Assembly: GCA_029547805.1 (NCBI GenBank)
Contig: JAKPOP010000014.1
Span: 124,001-188,000, forward strand
Origin: Deltaproteobacteria bacterium
GTDB lineage: Bacteria; Myxococcota_A; UBA9042; DTJE01
Direction: 5' to 3'
Length of the DNA: 64,000 bases
The notes beneath the pieces are model-generated. The model was given only the letters and a program-made list of their open reading frames with translations. It made no database searches and had not been told where the DNA came from. The position numbers were made by a program, and so were the translations under genes. Below are positions 1-9,800 of this stretch, piece after piece; within the stretch, counting starts at the first letter, position 1, and each line of letters begins with the position of its first letter.

Positions 1-2
1 GG

Positions 3-1409
3 CGAGGCGGGGCCTTCACGGCCGGCGCTGACGACCCCTCGGCGATCTGGTGGAATCCCGCGGCGCTGGCCCGCATGCGGGGGACCCGACTGATGTACAA
101 CCACACCCTCTCGGACCTGACCCTGTCGTTCGATCGCCTGGCGGCCCGCCGGTGCAAGGGAGGGCCCTCCCAGGACCCCTGCGACCCGGACCCGGCCTAC
201 AACAACGGTACCGGAGAGGTGACCTTCCCGACGATCCACCAGCAGGAGGGCTTCTTCCCGATGGGGATCAGCCTCGGCCTGACCAGCGATTTCGGGCTGA
301 AGGACTGGACCTTCGGCCTGGGACTCGCAGGGCCCTCGGCCTACGGCAAGGTCTCCTACCCGAACACCGCTCCGGCCTCGGGACAGACCGATCCGGCGGC
401 CTCGGCCTCCCGGTACTCCGTCACCGACCTGGACGCGATGCTGGCCTTCGTCTCCCTCTCGGCGGCCTACAAGTACCAGCAGTGGTTCGGGGTTGGCGTC
501 ACGCTGCAGTATGTGACGGTGCCCTGGGTGCGCTACACGGTCGACATCGTGGGTCCTGCGGCGGCGGTGAACCAGAACGACCCGGCCAGGAACCTCAATG
601 ACCTCCGGGTGGACCTGGACGTGGCCGACTGGGCCGGCGTGTCGGGCATTGCGGGCTTCTGGGTCCGGCCGCTGCCCCAGCTGGAACTGGCGATGGCGGC
701 CCGGGTCGCGCCGATTCCGGTCCGGGCGAAGGGGGACCTGACGATCTCGGGGACCCAGAACTCGATCTATGCCCGGTCGGCGCCGGTGAAGGTCCCGGGT
801 CGGCTCTCCTTCGACTACCCGGTGGACATCCGGACGGCCCTGCGGTTCGTCTGGCCCGACGGGGACCGGGAGGTCTTCGACGTCGAGCTGGACTATGTCT
901 GGGAGCAGTGGTCGGTCCAGGACGCCTTCCGGATCCGGTTCGACCAGCAGGAGGTCGAGGCCTTCGGGACCTCCCTGCTGCTGAAGTCCCTGGAGTTGCC
1001 CCGGAACCTCAAGGACACCCACAGCCTGCGCCTGGGAGGGACCTGGAATGCCCTGCCCCGACACCTCTGGGTCAGCCTCGGTGGCTGGTGGGAGACCGGG
1101 GCCCAGCCGAATGCCTACACGGCCATCGACCTGCCCTCCTGGGACCGGTTCGGGCTGGGCCTCGGGGTCCGGGGGGCCTGGCGGGGCCTGGAGGTGGGGA
1201 TCTCCTACGGCCACGTCTTCCAGGTGTCCCGGACCGTCAAGGCGGGGGAGGGGCGCGTTTACCAGCAGTTGCTGGACTTCGAGGGGAACGTCCGGAACGG
1301 CTATCCGGTCAACGAGGGGCGGTACCGGTCCTCTTTCGACGTGATCTCCCTGGGCCTGACGATCCTGTGGGAGGAACTGGTCCACGGCCGGCCGGTGGCC
1401 GGACGCTGA
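3..1409 (+). CDS. FadL/OmpP1-type outer-membrane transporter, 5' end missing
   Basis: This is an outer-membrane beta-barrel of the FadL/OmpP1/TodX (toluene_X) family, which moves hydrophobic compounds such as long-chain fatty acids or aromatics across the outer membrane. The reading frame is open from base 3, before the first ATG at 75, and encodes GGAFTAGADDPSAIWWNPA, the family's conserved N-terminal plug signature (small residues, DDPSA, NPA). The real start and signal peptide therefore lie outside the window. The rest alternates short amphipathic strands rich in Tyr, Trp and Gly. The last residues do not end in an aromatic, which is unusual for a barrel. It is followed after 67 bases by a forward run of secreted-protein genes and probably shares their transcript. 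The family is clear; the substrate is not. Confidence 0.85.
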   Translation, partial: RGGAFTAGADDPSAIWWNPAALARMRGTRLMYNHTLSDLTLSFDRLAARRCKGGPSQDPCDPDPAYNNGTGEVTFPTIHQQEGFFPMGISLGLTSDFGLKDWTFGLGLAGPSAYGKVSYPNTAPASGQTDPAASASRYSVTDLDAMLAFVSLSAAYKYQQWFGVGVTLQYVTVPWVRYTVDIVGPAAAVNQNDPARNLNDLRVDLDVADWAGVSGIAGFWVRPLPQLELAMAARVAPIPVRAKGDLTISGTQNSIYARSAPVKVPGRLSFDYPVDIRTALRFVWPDGDREVFDVELDYVWEQWSVQDAFRIRFDQQEVEAFGTSLLLKSLELPRNLKDTHSLRLGGTWNALPRHLWVSLGGWWETGAQPNAYTAIDLPSWDRFGLGLGVRGAWRGLEVGISYGHVFQVSRTVKAGEGRVYQQLLDFEGNVRNGYPVNEGRYRSSFDVISLGLTILWEELVHGRPVAGR

Positions 1410-1476
1410 GGGGGTTGCGGGACCCCGGGACTCCCGTATCCTTGGAGGGCGGTTCCCTTCGGCTGCAACAAGGAGG

Positions 1477-2307
1477 ATGGCGATGAGGTGGTTCCGCTGG
1501 GTGGCCTTCGGATGGCTGGCCTGCCAGGCGGGGGTGGCGCTGGCCCAGTCCGTCTCCTTCAAGGACCCGACGGGGGATGACGACGGTCCGGGGACCTACG
1601 TGTACCCGACCGATGCGGTCTATGCCCCCGGGTCCTTCGACCTCACGGGGTTCTCGGTCGAGGTGAAGGGGTCCGACGCGGTCTTCACGGTGGAGTTCCG
1701 GACGCGCATCGGGGACCCCTGGGACAGCAAGTCCTGGTCGCCGCCGGGGAACGGCTTCTCCCTGCAGTTCGTGCAGGTCTACATCGACCAGGACCACAAG
1801 TCCGGAAGCGGCTTTCGGGACGCCCTGCCGGGGATCAATGCCCGGTTCCGCCCCGAGTCGGCCTGGGAGAAGGTCGTGCTGATCAGCCCCCAGGGACGCC
1901 AGCGACTGGAGTCGGAGGTGGCCACCAAGGCCGGCCCCCTGAAGACGGGCGTGGTGATCCCGAAGTCGGTCCGGGTCCAGGGGCGGTCGCTGGTTGCAAC
2001 GGTGCCCTTGAAGGACCTCGGGGGCGCTCCGGCGGGATGGGGGTACGGGGTCCTGGTGCAGTCCAACGAGGGCTACCCCTCCGCGAAGGACCTGCTGACC
2101 CGGAAGGTGAACGAGATCGCCGGGGCCCACCGCTTCGGGGGCGGGTCCGACTGGGACTGCGACCCCCACGTGATCGACCTGCTGGTGGCCCCGGGAAAGG
2201 GCGGGGCCGACGAGGTGAAGACGCAGCACGAGGCGCTGAAGTACCAGTGCGACCCGGCGAACCCCGAGGGGAGCCCCCTGGTCGAGATCCCGATGATCTA
2301 CCCCTGA
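1477..2307 (+). CDS. secreted protein with glucodextranase DOMON-like domain
   Basis: A 276-residue secreted protein. Residues 1-23 form a signal peptide ending in ALA-Q. From about residue 25 the sequence (SVSFKDPTGDDDGPGTYVYP, later FSLQFVQVYIDQD and YGVLVQSNEGYPS) matches the DOMON-like C-terminal module of glucodextranase (Glucodextran_C family), a beta-sandwich that binds carbohydrate or a surface partner. Here it stands alone without the catalytic domain. The acidic DPTGDDDGPG stretch could bind calcium. The start ATG follows an AGGAGG-type ribosome site. The next gene, a large beta-barrel, begins 12 bases after the stop, so the two are probably co-expressed and may act together at the cell surface. 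Ligand and true function are unknown. Confidence 0.75.
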   Translation: MAMRWFRWVAFGWLACQAGVALAQSVSFKDPTGDDDGPGTYVYPTDAVYAPGSFDLTGFSVEVKGSDAVFTVEFRTRIGDPWDSKSWSPPGNGFSLQFVQVYIDQDHKSGSGFRDALPGINARFRPESAWEKVVLISPQGRQRLESEVATKAGPLKTGVVIPKSVRVQGRSLVATVPLKDLGGAPAGWGYGVLVQSNEGYPSAKDLLTRKVNEIAGAHRFGGGSDWDCDPHVIDLLVAPGKGGADEVKTQHEALKYQCDPANPEGSPLVEIPMIYP

Positions 2308-2319
2308 CGGGAGGCATCG

Positions 2320-4308
2320 ATGGCGTCGTTGCGACACCGGGCCCTGGAAGTCTGTTGCGCCGTGCTGCTGGTGGGGGGCGCCGGTCCCGCCCGGGCGGAC
2401 CTCGTGAACTTCGACCTGGCCGGGCGGATCTACACCAAGTACCTCTATCGGAACAACGACCGCCAGGGTCTGGTCTCCTACGGCAATCCCTTCTGGACCG
2501 ACAACATCAGCGGCGACAACGGCGTCGGCACCGAGTTCGAACTGAAGGTCTTCGGGCGTGTCAGCAAGTACGTGTCGGCGTACGCGAGGCTCCAGAGCCG
2601 CTTCGGGGAACTGTGGCAGGACTGGTGGGAGAACGGGGACCTGAACCCGACCGGGGCCAACACCTCCGGGGAGTCCCTGGGGATGAACCACGCCTCCTAC
2701 ATCAAGTTGCGGGGGACCTGGGTGCGGCTCCAGATCCCGACCCCCTCCTGGTGGACCCACACCCTGACCTGGGGATCCTCGGACCTGGGGATGTTCAACC
2801 CCTGGACCATCGGCAAGGTTCGCTACATCGACCGGGACAACGGCAAGGGCATCTTCCTCAACGGCATCGTGAAACAGGGGCTCGTGTCCTACGACCTGGC
2901 GATGATCGCGATGCCCAAGCTGTGGGTGGGCCCCTGGTGGTCCACGGGGATCGGGGACCCGATGCTGTCCAACCCCTTCTGGAGCCGGGACTGGGCCTAT
3001 GGAGCCAGACTGACCGTGGCTCCCGACTGGGGGTCCTTCACGCTGATCAGCACGCTGACCAACGATGTGGAGGTGGACCGGACGGACCCCGATGCCGTCG
3101 GGTCCGCCTATGCCACCTGCCAGGACGACCTGGGCAATCCCATCGTGGGGTGCCAGAAGGACCATGCGGTGGACACCTTCAGCCGTTTCTGGAACAGCGT
3201 CACGACGCTGGAGGTCCAGGCGGATCCGCTGTCCTGGCTGTCACTGAACGGCCTCGTGGTGCTGTCCATGCAGGGGATCGACCCGAAACTGACCGCCGAC
3301 GGGGTGCAGTTGAACCAGGGCGTTTCTCCGGTGGTCTTCCGGAGCACCTACGGGGATGCCTTCCGGAGCGCCGATGACTGGGCCTTCCGGCTCCGGGGGG
3401 AGTTCCAGACGGACTTCGGCCTGGGGGTGAAGGTCGAGTACTTCCACATCGGGCAGCACGTCAACGCCATCTTCGGCGCTCGGCGGGAGGCCGACGTGCT
3501 GCTGACCGAGGGGTTCATCGAGGGGGGACAGTTGCCCACGCTGAACCTGGCCAACGAGTTCATCGACTTTGACGAGGCCTTCGTGGAGTCCTGCATCGGG
3601 TGGCACGGGGCCACGGTGGTGCCGTCCTATGCGACGTCGTTCTCCGGGGGGTCGCTGGAGGTGACCGGCGAGGGGACCGTGCTGACCTACAACCAGAACG
3701 CCCAGAACCGGGACGTGGACCGGGTCTATCCGGACTTCCTGCACAGCGACGGCTTCACGGACACGGACCTCTACGACTACGCCAACACCACCGACCGGGG
3801 CCGGGACCCCCGGAGCGTCTTCCGGCGCAACCAGGACCGCCTCACGGGAATCGGCGTGCTGCAGGTCCGGACCACCTTCGACGCCTACAAGGGGGTCGAA
3901 CTGGCCCTGAAGGGGAAGTACCTCTGGGACCGGGACTGGCGGAGCCACCTGACCACGCAGGACGACTACCTGGGACAGCAGTTGCAGGTCCGGGCGCGGC
4001 TGGCCATGGGGCTGGCCGACGGGCTCCGGGGGGAGGTCGGGGTCCAGTACGACCACTGGTGGGAGAAGGGCCGGAAGGGGACCCTGCTGACCGACGAGGC
4101 CGGGCGCCGGGTCCTGTCGGTGATCGGCTACAACGACGACCGGACCCGGAAGTGGAAGGCCTTCCTGGGTCTGACCTACGAGTACGAGGGCCTGAAACTG
4201 GGCTACCGGCTGGAGTTCCTGGACAAGTACCAGTGGCGGAGGCCGGTGGACGAGAACCAGCACTGGCTGGTGGTCCGGTCCAAGGCAACGATGGAGGTGG
4301 CCTGGTGA
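2320..4308 (+). CDS. large outer-membrane beta-barrel protein, function unknown
   Basis: A 662-residue protein with a signal peptide ending near PARA-D (about residue 27). The body is a succession of amphipathic beta-strands with many Trp and Tyr, typical of a large outer-membrane barrel: FDLAGRIYTKYLYRN near the N-terminus, and long aromatic strands up to the C-terminal KATMEVAW, which ends in an aromatic residue like a barrel-assembly signal. I cannot place it in a named porin family; it has the general look of alginate-export or DUF-type barrels of Myxococcota and related groups. ATG 2320 has GAGG eight bases upstream. Its stop overlaps the start of the following lipoprotein gene, so the two are translationally coupled. 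It could export or import a substrate handled by the DOMON-like protein encoded just before it. Confidence 0.75.
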   Translation: MASLRHRALEVCCAVLLVGGAGPARADLVNFDLAGRIYTKYLYRNNDRQGLVSYGNPFWTDNISGDNGVGTEFELKVFGRVSKYVSAYARLQSRFGELWQDWWENGDLNPTGANTSGESLGMNHASYIKLRGTWVRLQIPTPSWWTHTLTWGSSDLGMFNPWTIGKVRYIDRDNGKGIFLNGIVKQGLVSYDLAMIAMPKLWVGPWWSTGIGDPMLSNPFWSRDWAYGARLTVAPDWGSFTLISTLTNDVEVDRTDPDAVGSAYATCQDDLGNPIVGCQKDHAVDTFSRFWNSVTTLEVQADPLSWLSLNGLVVLSMQGIDPKLTADGVQLNQGVSPVVFRSTYGDAFRSADDWAFRLRGEFQTDFGLGVKVEYFHIGQHVNAIFGARREADVLLTEGFIEGGQLPTLNLANEFIDFDEAFVESCIGWHGATVVPSYATSFSGGSLEVTGEGTVLTYNQNAQNRDVDRVYPDFLHSDGFTDTDLYDYANTTDRGRDPRSVFRRNQDRLTGIGVLQVRTTFDAYKGVELALKGKYLWDRDWRSHLTTQDDYLGQQLQVRARLAMGLADGLRGEVGVQYDHWWEKGRKGTLLTDEAGRRVLSVIGYNDDRTRKWKAFLGLTYEYEGLKLGYRLEFLDKYQWRRPVDENQHWLVVRSKATMEVAW

Positions 4309-5900
4309 AGGGGACGCAATGGGGAGGACCGGTGGGCGGCCTGCTGCTGCTGGCCGGGCTGACGGGCTGCCTCGACGGGACCATCGTGAACTGGGCGATG
4401 CAGGACCGGAGCCGGGAGTTGCCCCCGGTGGCCGACAACCTGGTGCTGGTCGCGATCTCCGGCGCACCGTCCGGGGCCCAGGTGAGGGTCTTCGCCGGCG
4501 GCGAGGCGATCGAGGGCGTCCGGGTCACCGAGCAGACCGCCGGGGCCTTCCGGCTGGCCTTCCCGGGGAACACGGCCTTCTCGGGCCTCCGGGTCGAGGC
4601 CCGCTGGGATGGGGGGCAGGCCTTCGGCGTGATCCCATCGGTGCCGCGGCAGCGGTCGGTGATCTGCCCGGAGCGGGTGGTGGCCTGCCTGACGGGGGAG
4701 GACTGCCGGTCCTATCACGATGCCCTGGCCCCGGAGTGCCGAGAGGCCCTGCCGCCGGCGGTGATGCCGCCGCTGGGGGACGTGGCGACCGCGGCCACGC
4801 TGACTCTGCTGGGAAAGGGGATCGATGCCGGCGGCGGCCTGGCGTCCTTCGCCTGCGTGCTGGGAGACCAGGTGGAGGAGTTCGTGGCCAGATTCCAGGG
4901 CAGCGACCCCGATGTGACGGCGTTCGTGGACCTGGTGCGGGGGTGGACCGCTCTGGCAGGTCGGGAGGGGAAATACCCCTTCGTGGGACCCTTGGGGCCT
5001 GGCGCTGGTGTGGAGGACCTGGCGGATGAGGCCTTCCTGCAGGCATTCGCGGCCCAGTTGCCGGCACCGCCGACAGGATGCGGCGGCGCCGAGCCGTCGG
5101 TGCCCCCGACGCCGGGGGACCAGCGGTGCGCCTTCGCGTCGCTGCTGCGGGCCGCGGCAGCCCGGGTGACGGTGCTGCCGCAGCCGGCGACGGATCGGGT
5201 CCGGGTGGTCTTCCAGGTGGACTTCCGGGCCGGGGCCAAGGATGGCAATTGCACGGTGGTGGACCGGTTCAAATGGGCCCGGGAGGGGAGCGGCAAGCGG
5301 GTGTACCTGACCGGCGGGATCCACAAGACGACGCCCATCTGCGGATCCGGGGCCACGGCGCCGTTCTGCCTGACCCAGCAGCAGGTGGACGAGGCCAACG
5401 CGGTGCTGGGCAACTGGGTGCCGAACCTGAGGGAGATGGTGGACGACGGGACCCAGGGGGACACGGTCCGGGGAGACGGAATCTGGACCTTCGTGGCGGA
5501 CCTGCCGGCGATTCCCCTGGAGGGGTCGCCCCACGGGATCGGGGTCCGGATCGGCTACAAGTTCACCTACGGCCTGCCGGGACAGGGGTGGACCGACAGC
5601 GAGGAGTGGCCCGGGAACCAGCGCCTGCTGGAACTGGTGGATGTCAACGGCGACGGGATCGTGGTGCGCCGGGACGTCTTCGGGGACGAGGCGACCAACA
5701 AGGACAAGGCCAACCAGTTGCTGCCGTCGAACGGCGGGTGCGGGGGCGTCAATCTCTGGGAGACCGACCCGGCCCCGGCGGCCTGTTCCCGCCATCTGCA
5801 CGACACCCGGGAGCGCCCGGTGGACCTGGACGGGGACTGCGTGGCCGACGGCTGGCCCCAGGCGGGGTCCGTCGCCCCAATCTTCCTGGGCTGCGACTGA
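4305..5900 (+). CDS. lipoprotein with calcium-binding-like DxDGD loops
   Basis: Starts at GTG 4305, overlapping the preceding stop as GTGA, and encodes about 531 residues. The N-terminus (LLLLAGLTGC) is a lipoprotein signal with the lipobox Cys near residue 22, so the protein is probably anchored to the outer membrane or displayed outside. The middle is low in recognisable motifs and has several Cys pairs. Near the C-terminus are DVNGDGIVVRRD and DLDGDCVADGW, which have the DxNxDG spacing of EF-hand or dockerin-like calcium loops. I do not recognise the family. Gene order (barrel then lipoprotein, coupled) suggests an accessory part of the barrel. It converges on the reverse gene that ends at 5928. 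Confidence 0.7.
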   Translation: MKGTQWGGPVGGLLLLAGLTGCLDGTIVNWAMQDRSRELPPVADNLVLVAISGAPSGAQVRVFAGGEAIEGVRVTEQTAGAFRLAFPGNTAFSGLRVEARWDGGQAFGVIPSVPRQRSVICPERVVACLTGEDCRSYHDALAPECREALPPAVMPPLGDVATAATLTLLGKGIDAGGGLASFACVLGDQVEEFVARFQGSDPDVTAFVDLVRGWTALAGREGKYPFVGPLGPGAGVEDLADEAFLQAFAAQLPAPPTGCGGAEPSVPPTPGDQRCAFASLLRAAAARVTVLPQPATDRVRVVFQVDFRAGAKDGNCTVVDRFKWAREGSGKRVYLTGGIHKTTPICGSGATAPFCLTQQQVDEANAVLGNWVPNLREMVDDGTQGDTVRGDGIWTFVADLPAIPLEGSPHGIGVRIGYKFTYGLPGQGWTDSEEWPGNQRLLELVDVNGDGIVVRRDVFGDEATNKDKANQLLPSNGGCGGVNLWETDPAPAACSRHLHDTRERPVDLDGDCVADGWPQAGSVAPIFLGCD

Positions 5901-5927
5901 GACCCATTGGACCAGATTCCCGGGACC

Positions 5928-6779
5928 CTACCCAGGGCGGCGGACCAGGTCCCTGAGGGCCGAGAGGCCCCGGAACCACAGGGCCGCCAGCCCCAGCAGC
6001 GTCAGGGCGAAGACCATCACCCCCAGCAGCACGCCGAGGCCCGGTCCCAGCAGGCCCAGCACCTGCGCCGTCGGGTCCAGGAAGAGGCCCAGCACCAGGT
6101 TCAGCAGCAGCAGGGCCACCACCAGCACCAGGAGGCCCTTCCAGGCACCCCGGAGGTCCGCGGTGCTCAGGTGCACGCCGGTGGAGATGCTGAAGGACAG
6201 GAACAGGAACAGCCAGAAGGTCCATCGACCGAGATGATCGGTCCGGAACAGCGACGACAGGGTGCCCAGGACCACCGCCAGGGCCTGGCTTCCGAGACCG
6301 AGCAGGATTCCCCAGAGACCCTGCCCCCGGGAGGGGTCGATCTGGGGCAGGGCCTCGAAGGAGGACGCCGGCAGCAGCATCCGGGCCAGGAGGTAGATCG
6401 CCGCCGGTCCCGACAGGAGGGGCCCCACGCCGATGAAGAAGTTGCCTGCCTGGGCCCAGGGGTTTCGCGGGTTGTAGGCGTGTTCCACGGACCCCTGCAC
6501 CGGCGCCGCCGGGTCCGTCGTGAAGGGCCGAAAGCGGGTGATGCGGTGGCCGAAGAGGGGACACGGCACGGCGTGGCCCAGTTCATGGACCAGGGTCCCA
6601 AGCATCGCGAACCCGTAGTGCCAGACCCGGATCCCCAGCACCCGGACCGCGTGGCGTCCGGTGAAGACCGCCAGGACATGCATGGCGAGGCCGATGCCCA
6701 GTGCCGGCCCCAGCAGCAGCACCAGCTGCACTCCGGTCCGACCCAGCACCGCCCACAGAAAAGACCCCAGGTTCTCCAT
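5928..6779 (-). CDS. integral membrane protein with HELGH motif, M50-like
   Basis: A 283-residue polytopic membrane protein with about six hydrophobic segments. In the second quarter is LVHELGHAVPCPLFGH, an HExxH zinc site inside a membrane segment as in M50 (site-2 protease/SpoIVFB) peptidases, with a later NPRNPWAQAGNFFIGVGPL region resembling the N-P-x-x-D/E/A area where M50 enzymes supply the third ligand. I do not see a clear NPDG motif, so it may be a degenerate or non-canonical member. ATG 6779 has GAGGAGG about seven bases upstream. It lies 25 bases after icmF on the same strand and may be read from the same transcript, although no functional link is obvious. An intramembrane metallopeptidase role is inferred from the motif only. 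Confidence 0.65.
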   Translation of the reverse strand: MENLGSFLWAVLGRTGVQLVLLLGPALGIGLAMHVLAVFTGRHAVRVLGIRVWHYGFAMLGTLVHELGHAVPCPLFGHRITRFRPFTTDPAAPVQGSVEHAYNPRNPWAQAGNFFIGVGPLLSGPAAIYLLARMLLPASSFEALPQIDPSRGQGLWGILLGLGSQALAVVLGTLSSLFRTDHLGRWTFWLFLFLSFSISTGVHLSTADLRGAWKGLLVLVVALLLLNLVLGLFLDPTAQVLGLLGPGLGVLLGVMVFALTLLGLAALWFRGLSALRDLVRRPG

Positions 6780-6804
6780 GGCGGATCCTCCTCGGCGGCC
6801 GGAG

Positions 6805-9800
6805 TCAGAGGTTGCGTCGGTACCGGCCGCCTGCCTGGTAGAGGGCGTGGGTCATCTGCCCCAGCGTGCAGCACCCGGCGGCCTCCAGCAAGGCCTCGAA
6901 GAGATTGCGGCCCGCCAGGGCATCCTGCCGGAGGCGGTCCAGCGCCGCGGCGGCCTCGGGGGCCCAGGCCTCCTGGAAGCGCCGCACCTGTTCCACCTGG
7001 GCCTGCTGCTCCCCCGGGGAGGCCCGGACCAGGGCCGGGACCTGGGAGACGGTCGCCTCCCGATGAGGGTCCAGGAAGGTGTTCACGCCGACGATGGGCA
7101 GGGCCCCCGAGTGCTTCTTCTCCTCGTATTCCAGGCTCTCGTCCTGGATGCGGTTGCGCTGGTAGCGGGTCTCCATGGCCCCCAGCACCCCGCCCCGCTC
7201 CGAGAGGCGGTCGAACTCCCGGAGCACCGCCTCCTCGACCTGATCCGTGAGCCATTCCACGAAGTCGGACCCCTGCCAGGGGTTCTCGTTGCGGCTCAGC
7301 CCGAACTCCTGCTGCAGGATGCGCTGGATGGCCAGGGCCCGGCGCACCGACTCCTCGGTGGGGGTGGTGACCGCCTCGTCGTAGGCGTTCGTGTGCAGGC
7401 TCTGGCAGTTGTCGAAGACGGCATAGAGGGCCTGCAGCGTGGTCCGGATGTCGTTGAAGGCCACCTCCTGGGCATGGAGCGATCGCCCGGAGGTCTGGAT
7501 GTGGTACTTCAACTGCTGGGCCCGCTCGCCGGCACCATAGAGGTCCCGGAGGGCCACGGCCCAGATCCGCCGGGCGACCCGACCGATCACCGCGTACTCC
7601 GCCTCCATGCCGTTGCTGAAGAAGAACGACAGGTTGGGGGCAAAGTCGTCCACGGCCATGCCCCGGGCCCGCCAGGCCTCCAGGTAGGTGAAGCCGTTGG
7701 CCAGCGTGAAGGCCAGTTGCGTGATGGGGTTCGCCCCGGCCTCGGCGATGTGGTAGCCGCTGATGCTGACGGAGTAGAAGTTCCGGACCTGTTCCCTCAG
7801 GAAGAAGTCCTGGATGTCGCCCATCAATCGCAGGGCGAAATCCGTCCGGAAGATGCAGGTGTTCTGGGCCTGGTCCTCCTTCAGGATGTCCGCCTGGATC
7901 GTGCCCCGGACCAGGCGCAGGACCCGGGACCGGACCTCGGCCAGTTCGGCCGGGTCCAGGAGGTCCTCGGCCCGGGTCCCCAGCAGGGCCAGGCCCGTCC
8001 CGTCGTGGCCTTCCGGCAGGTCTCCCCGATAGACCGGCGGGTCGTCGCCGAAGCGTCGTCTTGCGGCCTGGCGGGCCTCCTCCAGGCGTCCCCGATCCCG
8101 GAGCAGCCGCTCCACCGCCTGGTCGATGGCGGTGCGGAAGAAGAAGGCCAGCATCATCGGGGCCGGGCCGTTGATCGTCATCGAGACGCTGGTCGTCGGC
8201 GCCAGCAGGTCGAACCCCGAGTAGAGCCGCCGGGCATCGTCCGCCGTGGCGACGGAGACCCCCGAGTTGCCCACCTTGCCCAGGATGTCCGGTCGGGGGT
8301 CGGGGTCCTCTCCGTAGAGCGTCGGGCTGTCGAAGGCCGTGGACAGGCGCACCGCCGGCTGCCCCTGGCTCAGGAAGTGGAAGCGGCGGTTGGTTCGCTC
8401 CGGGAGTCCTTCCCCGGCGAACATCCGGGTGGGGTTCTCGTGGGTCCGCTTGAAGGGAAAGGCCCCTGCCGTGAAGGGGAAGCGGCCCGGGACGTTCACG
8501 AGACCCAGAAACCGCACCCGCTCGCCCCAGTCCCGCATTCGGGGCCAGATCACCTTCGGGACGACGGTGCCCGAGAGGGTCCGGGAGGTGGCCGGGACCC
8601 GGATTTCCTGGCCTCGGACCGAGTAGGTGACCTCGTCCTGGGCATGGCGTCGAGACTCGCGATCGAAGTCCTGGAGGGATTGCCGGAGGTCCGGCCGCAT
8701 CCGATCCAGGGCCTCCCGATAGCGCCGCCGGAGGTCCAGGACCGTCGGGTCCGCCGTGGCAACAGCCTCGTCGGGCCCGTCGGGGTCCAGACCGAGGTCC
8801 AACAGGGTCCGGCGGATGCCGTCGGCCCGGGCGGCCTCGGCGGCCTGGGCCTCGACGGTGGCACGCCAGAGGCGGCAGGTGGCCGCGATCTCCGAGAGAT
8901 AGCGCTCCCGTTCCGGCGGCACCCCGACCGGGACGAAGACCGGTTTTGGAGGAGGTGGCCCCGGAGACCACTCCCTCCCGGTCTTCTGCTGGAGGAGGTC
9001 GCAGAGGGCCCCGAAGAGGGCATCGACCCCATCGTCTCCGAACCGGCTCGCCTGGGTGGCGAAGACCGGCAGGGCCTCCTCCGGGAGGTCGAAGGCCTCC
9101 CGGTTGCGCCGGACCTGGCGGCGGACCTCCCGCAGGGCGTCCGCGGACCCCCGGTGGTCGGCCTTGTTCAGGGCCACCAGGTCCGCCAGGTCCAGCATGT
9201 CGATCTTTTCCAGTTGAGAGGGTGCCCCGAAATCGGGGGTCATCACGTAGAGCGAGAGGTCGCAGAGGTCCACCACCTCCGAGGACCCCTGGCCGATGCC
9301 GGCGGTCTCGAGCACCACCAGGTCATGGCCGGCGGCCTGGAGGACCCGGAGGAGGTCCGGCACCTCCTCGGCGGTGGCCAGGTGGGCCCGGCGCGTGGCC
9401 ACGGAACGGACGAAGACCCGGGGCAGGCTCGCAGAGGTGAATCGCAGGCGATCCCCCAGCAGGGCGCCCCCGGACCGGCGCCGGGAGGGGTCCACCGCCA
9501 GCACCGCGACCCTCCGGTCCGGGAAGTGGTGGCCCATCCGGATCAGCACCTCGTCCAGCAACGAGGACTTGCCGGCGCCCCCGGTGCCCGTGAGGCCCAG
9601 CACCGGGGGACGCGGTCCCGCCATTCCCTGGAGGAGTCCTCGCACGGTCTCCAGTCGGGGGTCCCTTGCCTCGTGGAGGTGCTCGATGCAGGAGAGCGCT
9701 CGAGCCACCGAGGCCGGGTCGTCGGACCGGGGAAAGGGGGGCATCGGGAGGTCCCGTCGGTCCACCAGGGGCTGACAACGTCCCAGGAGGTCCCGGATCA

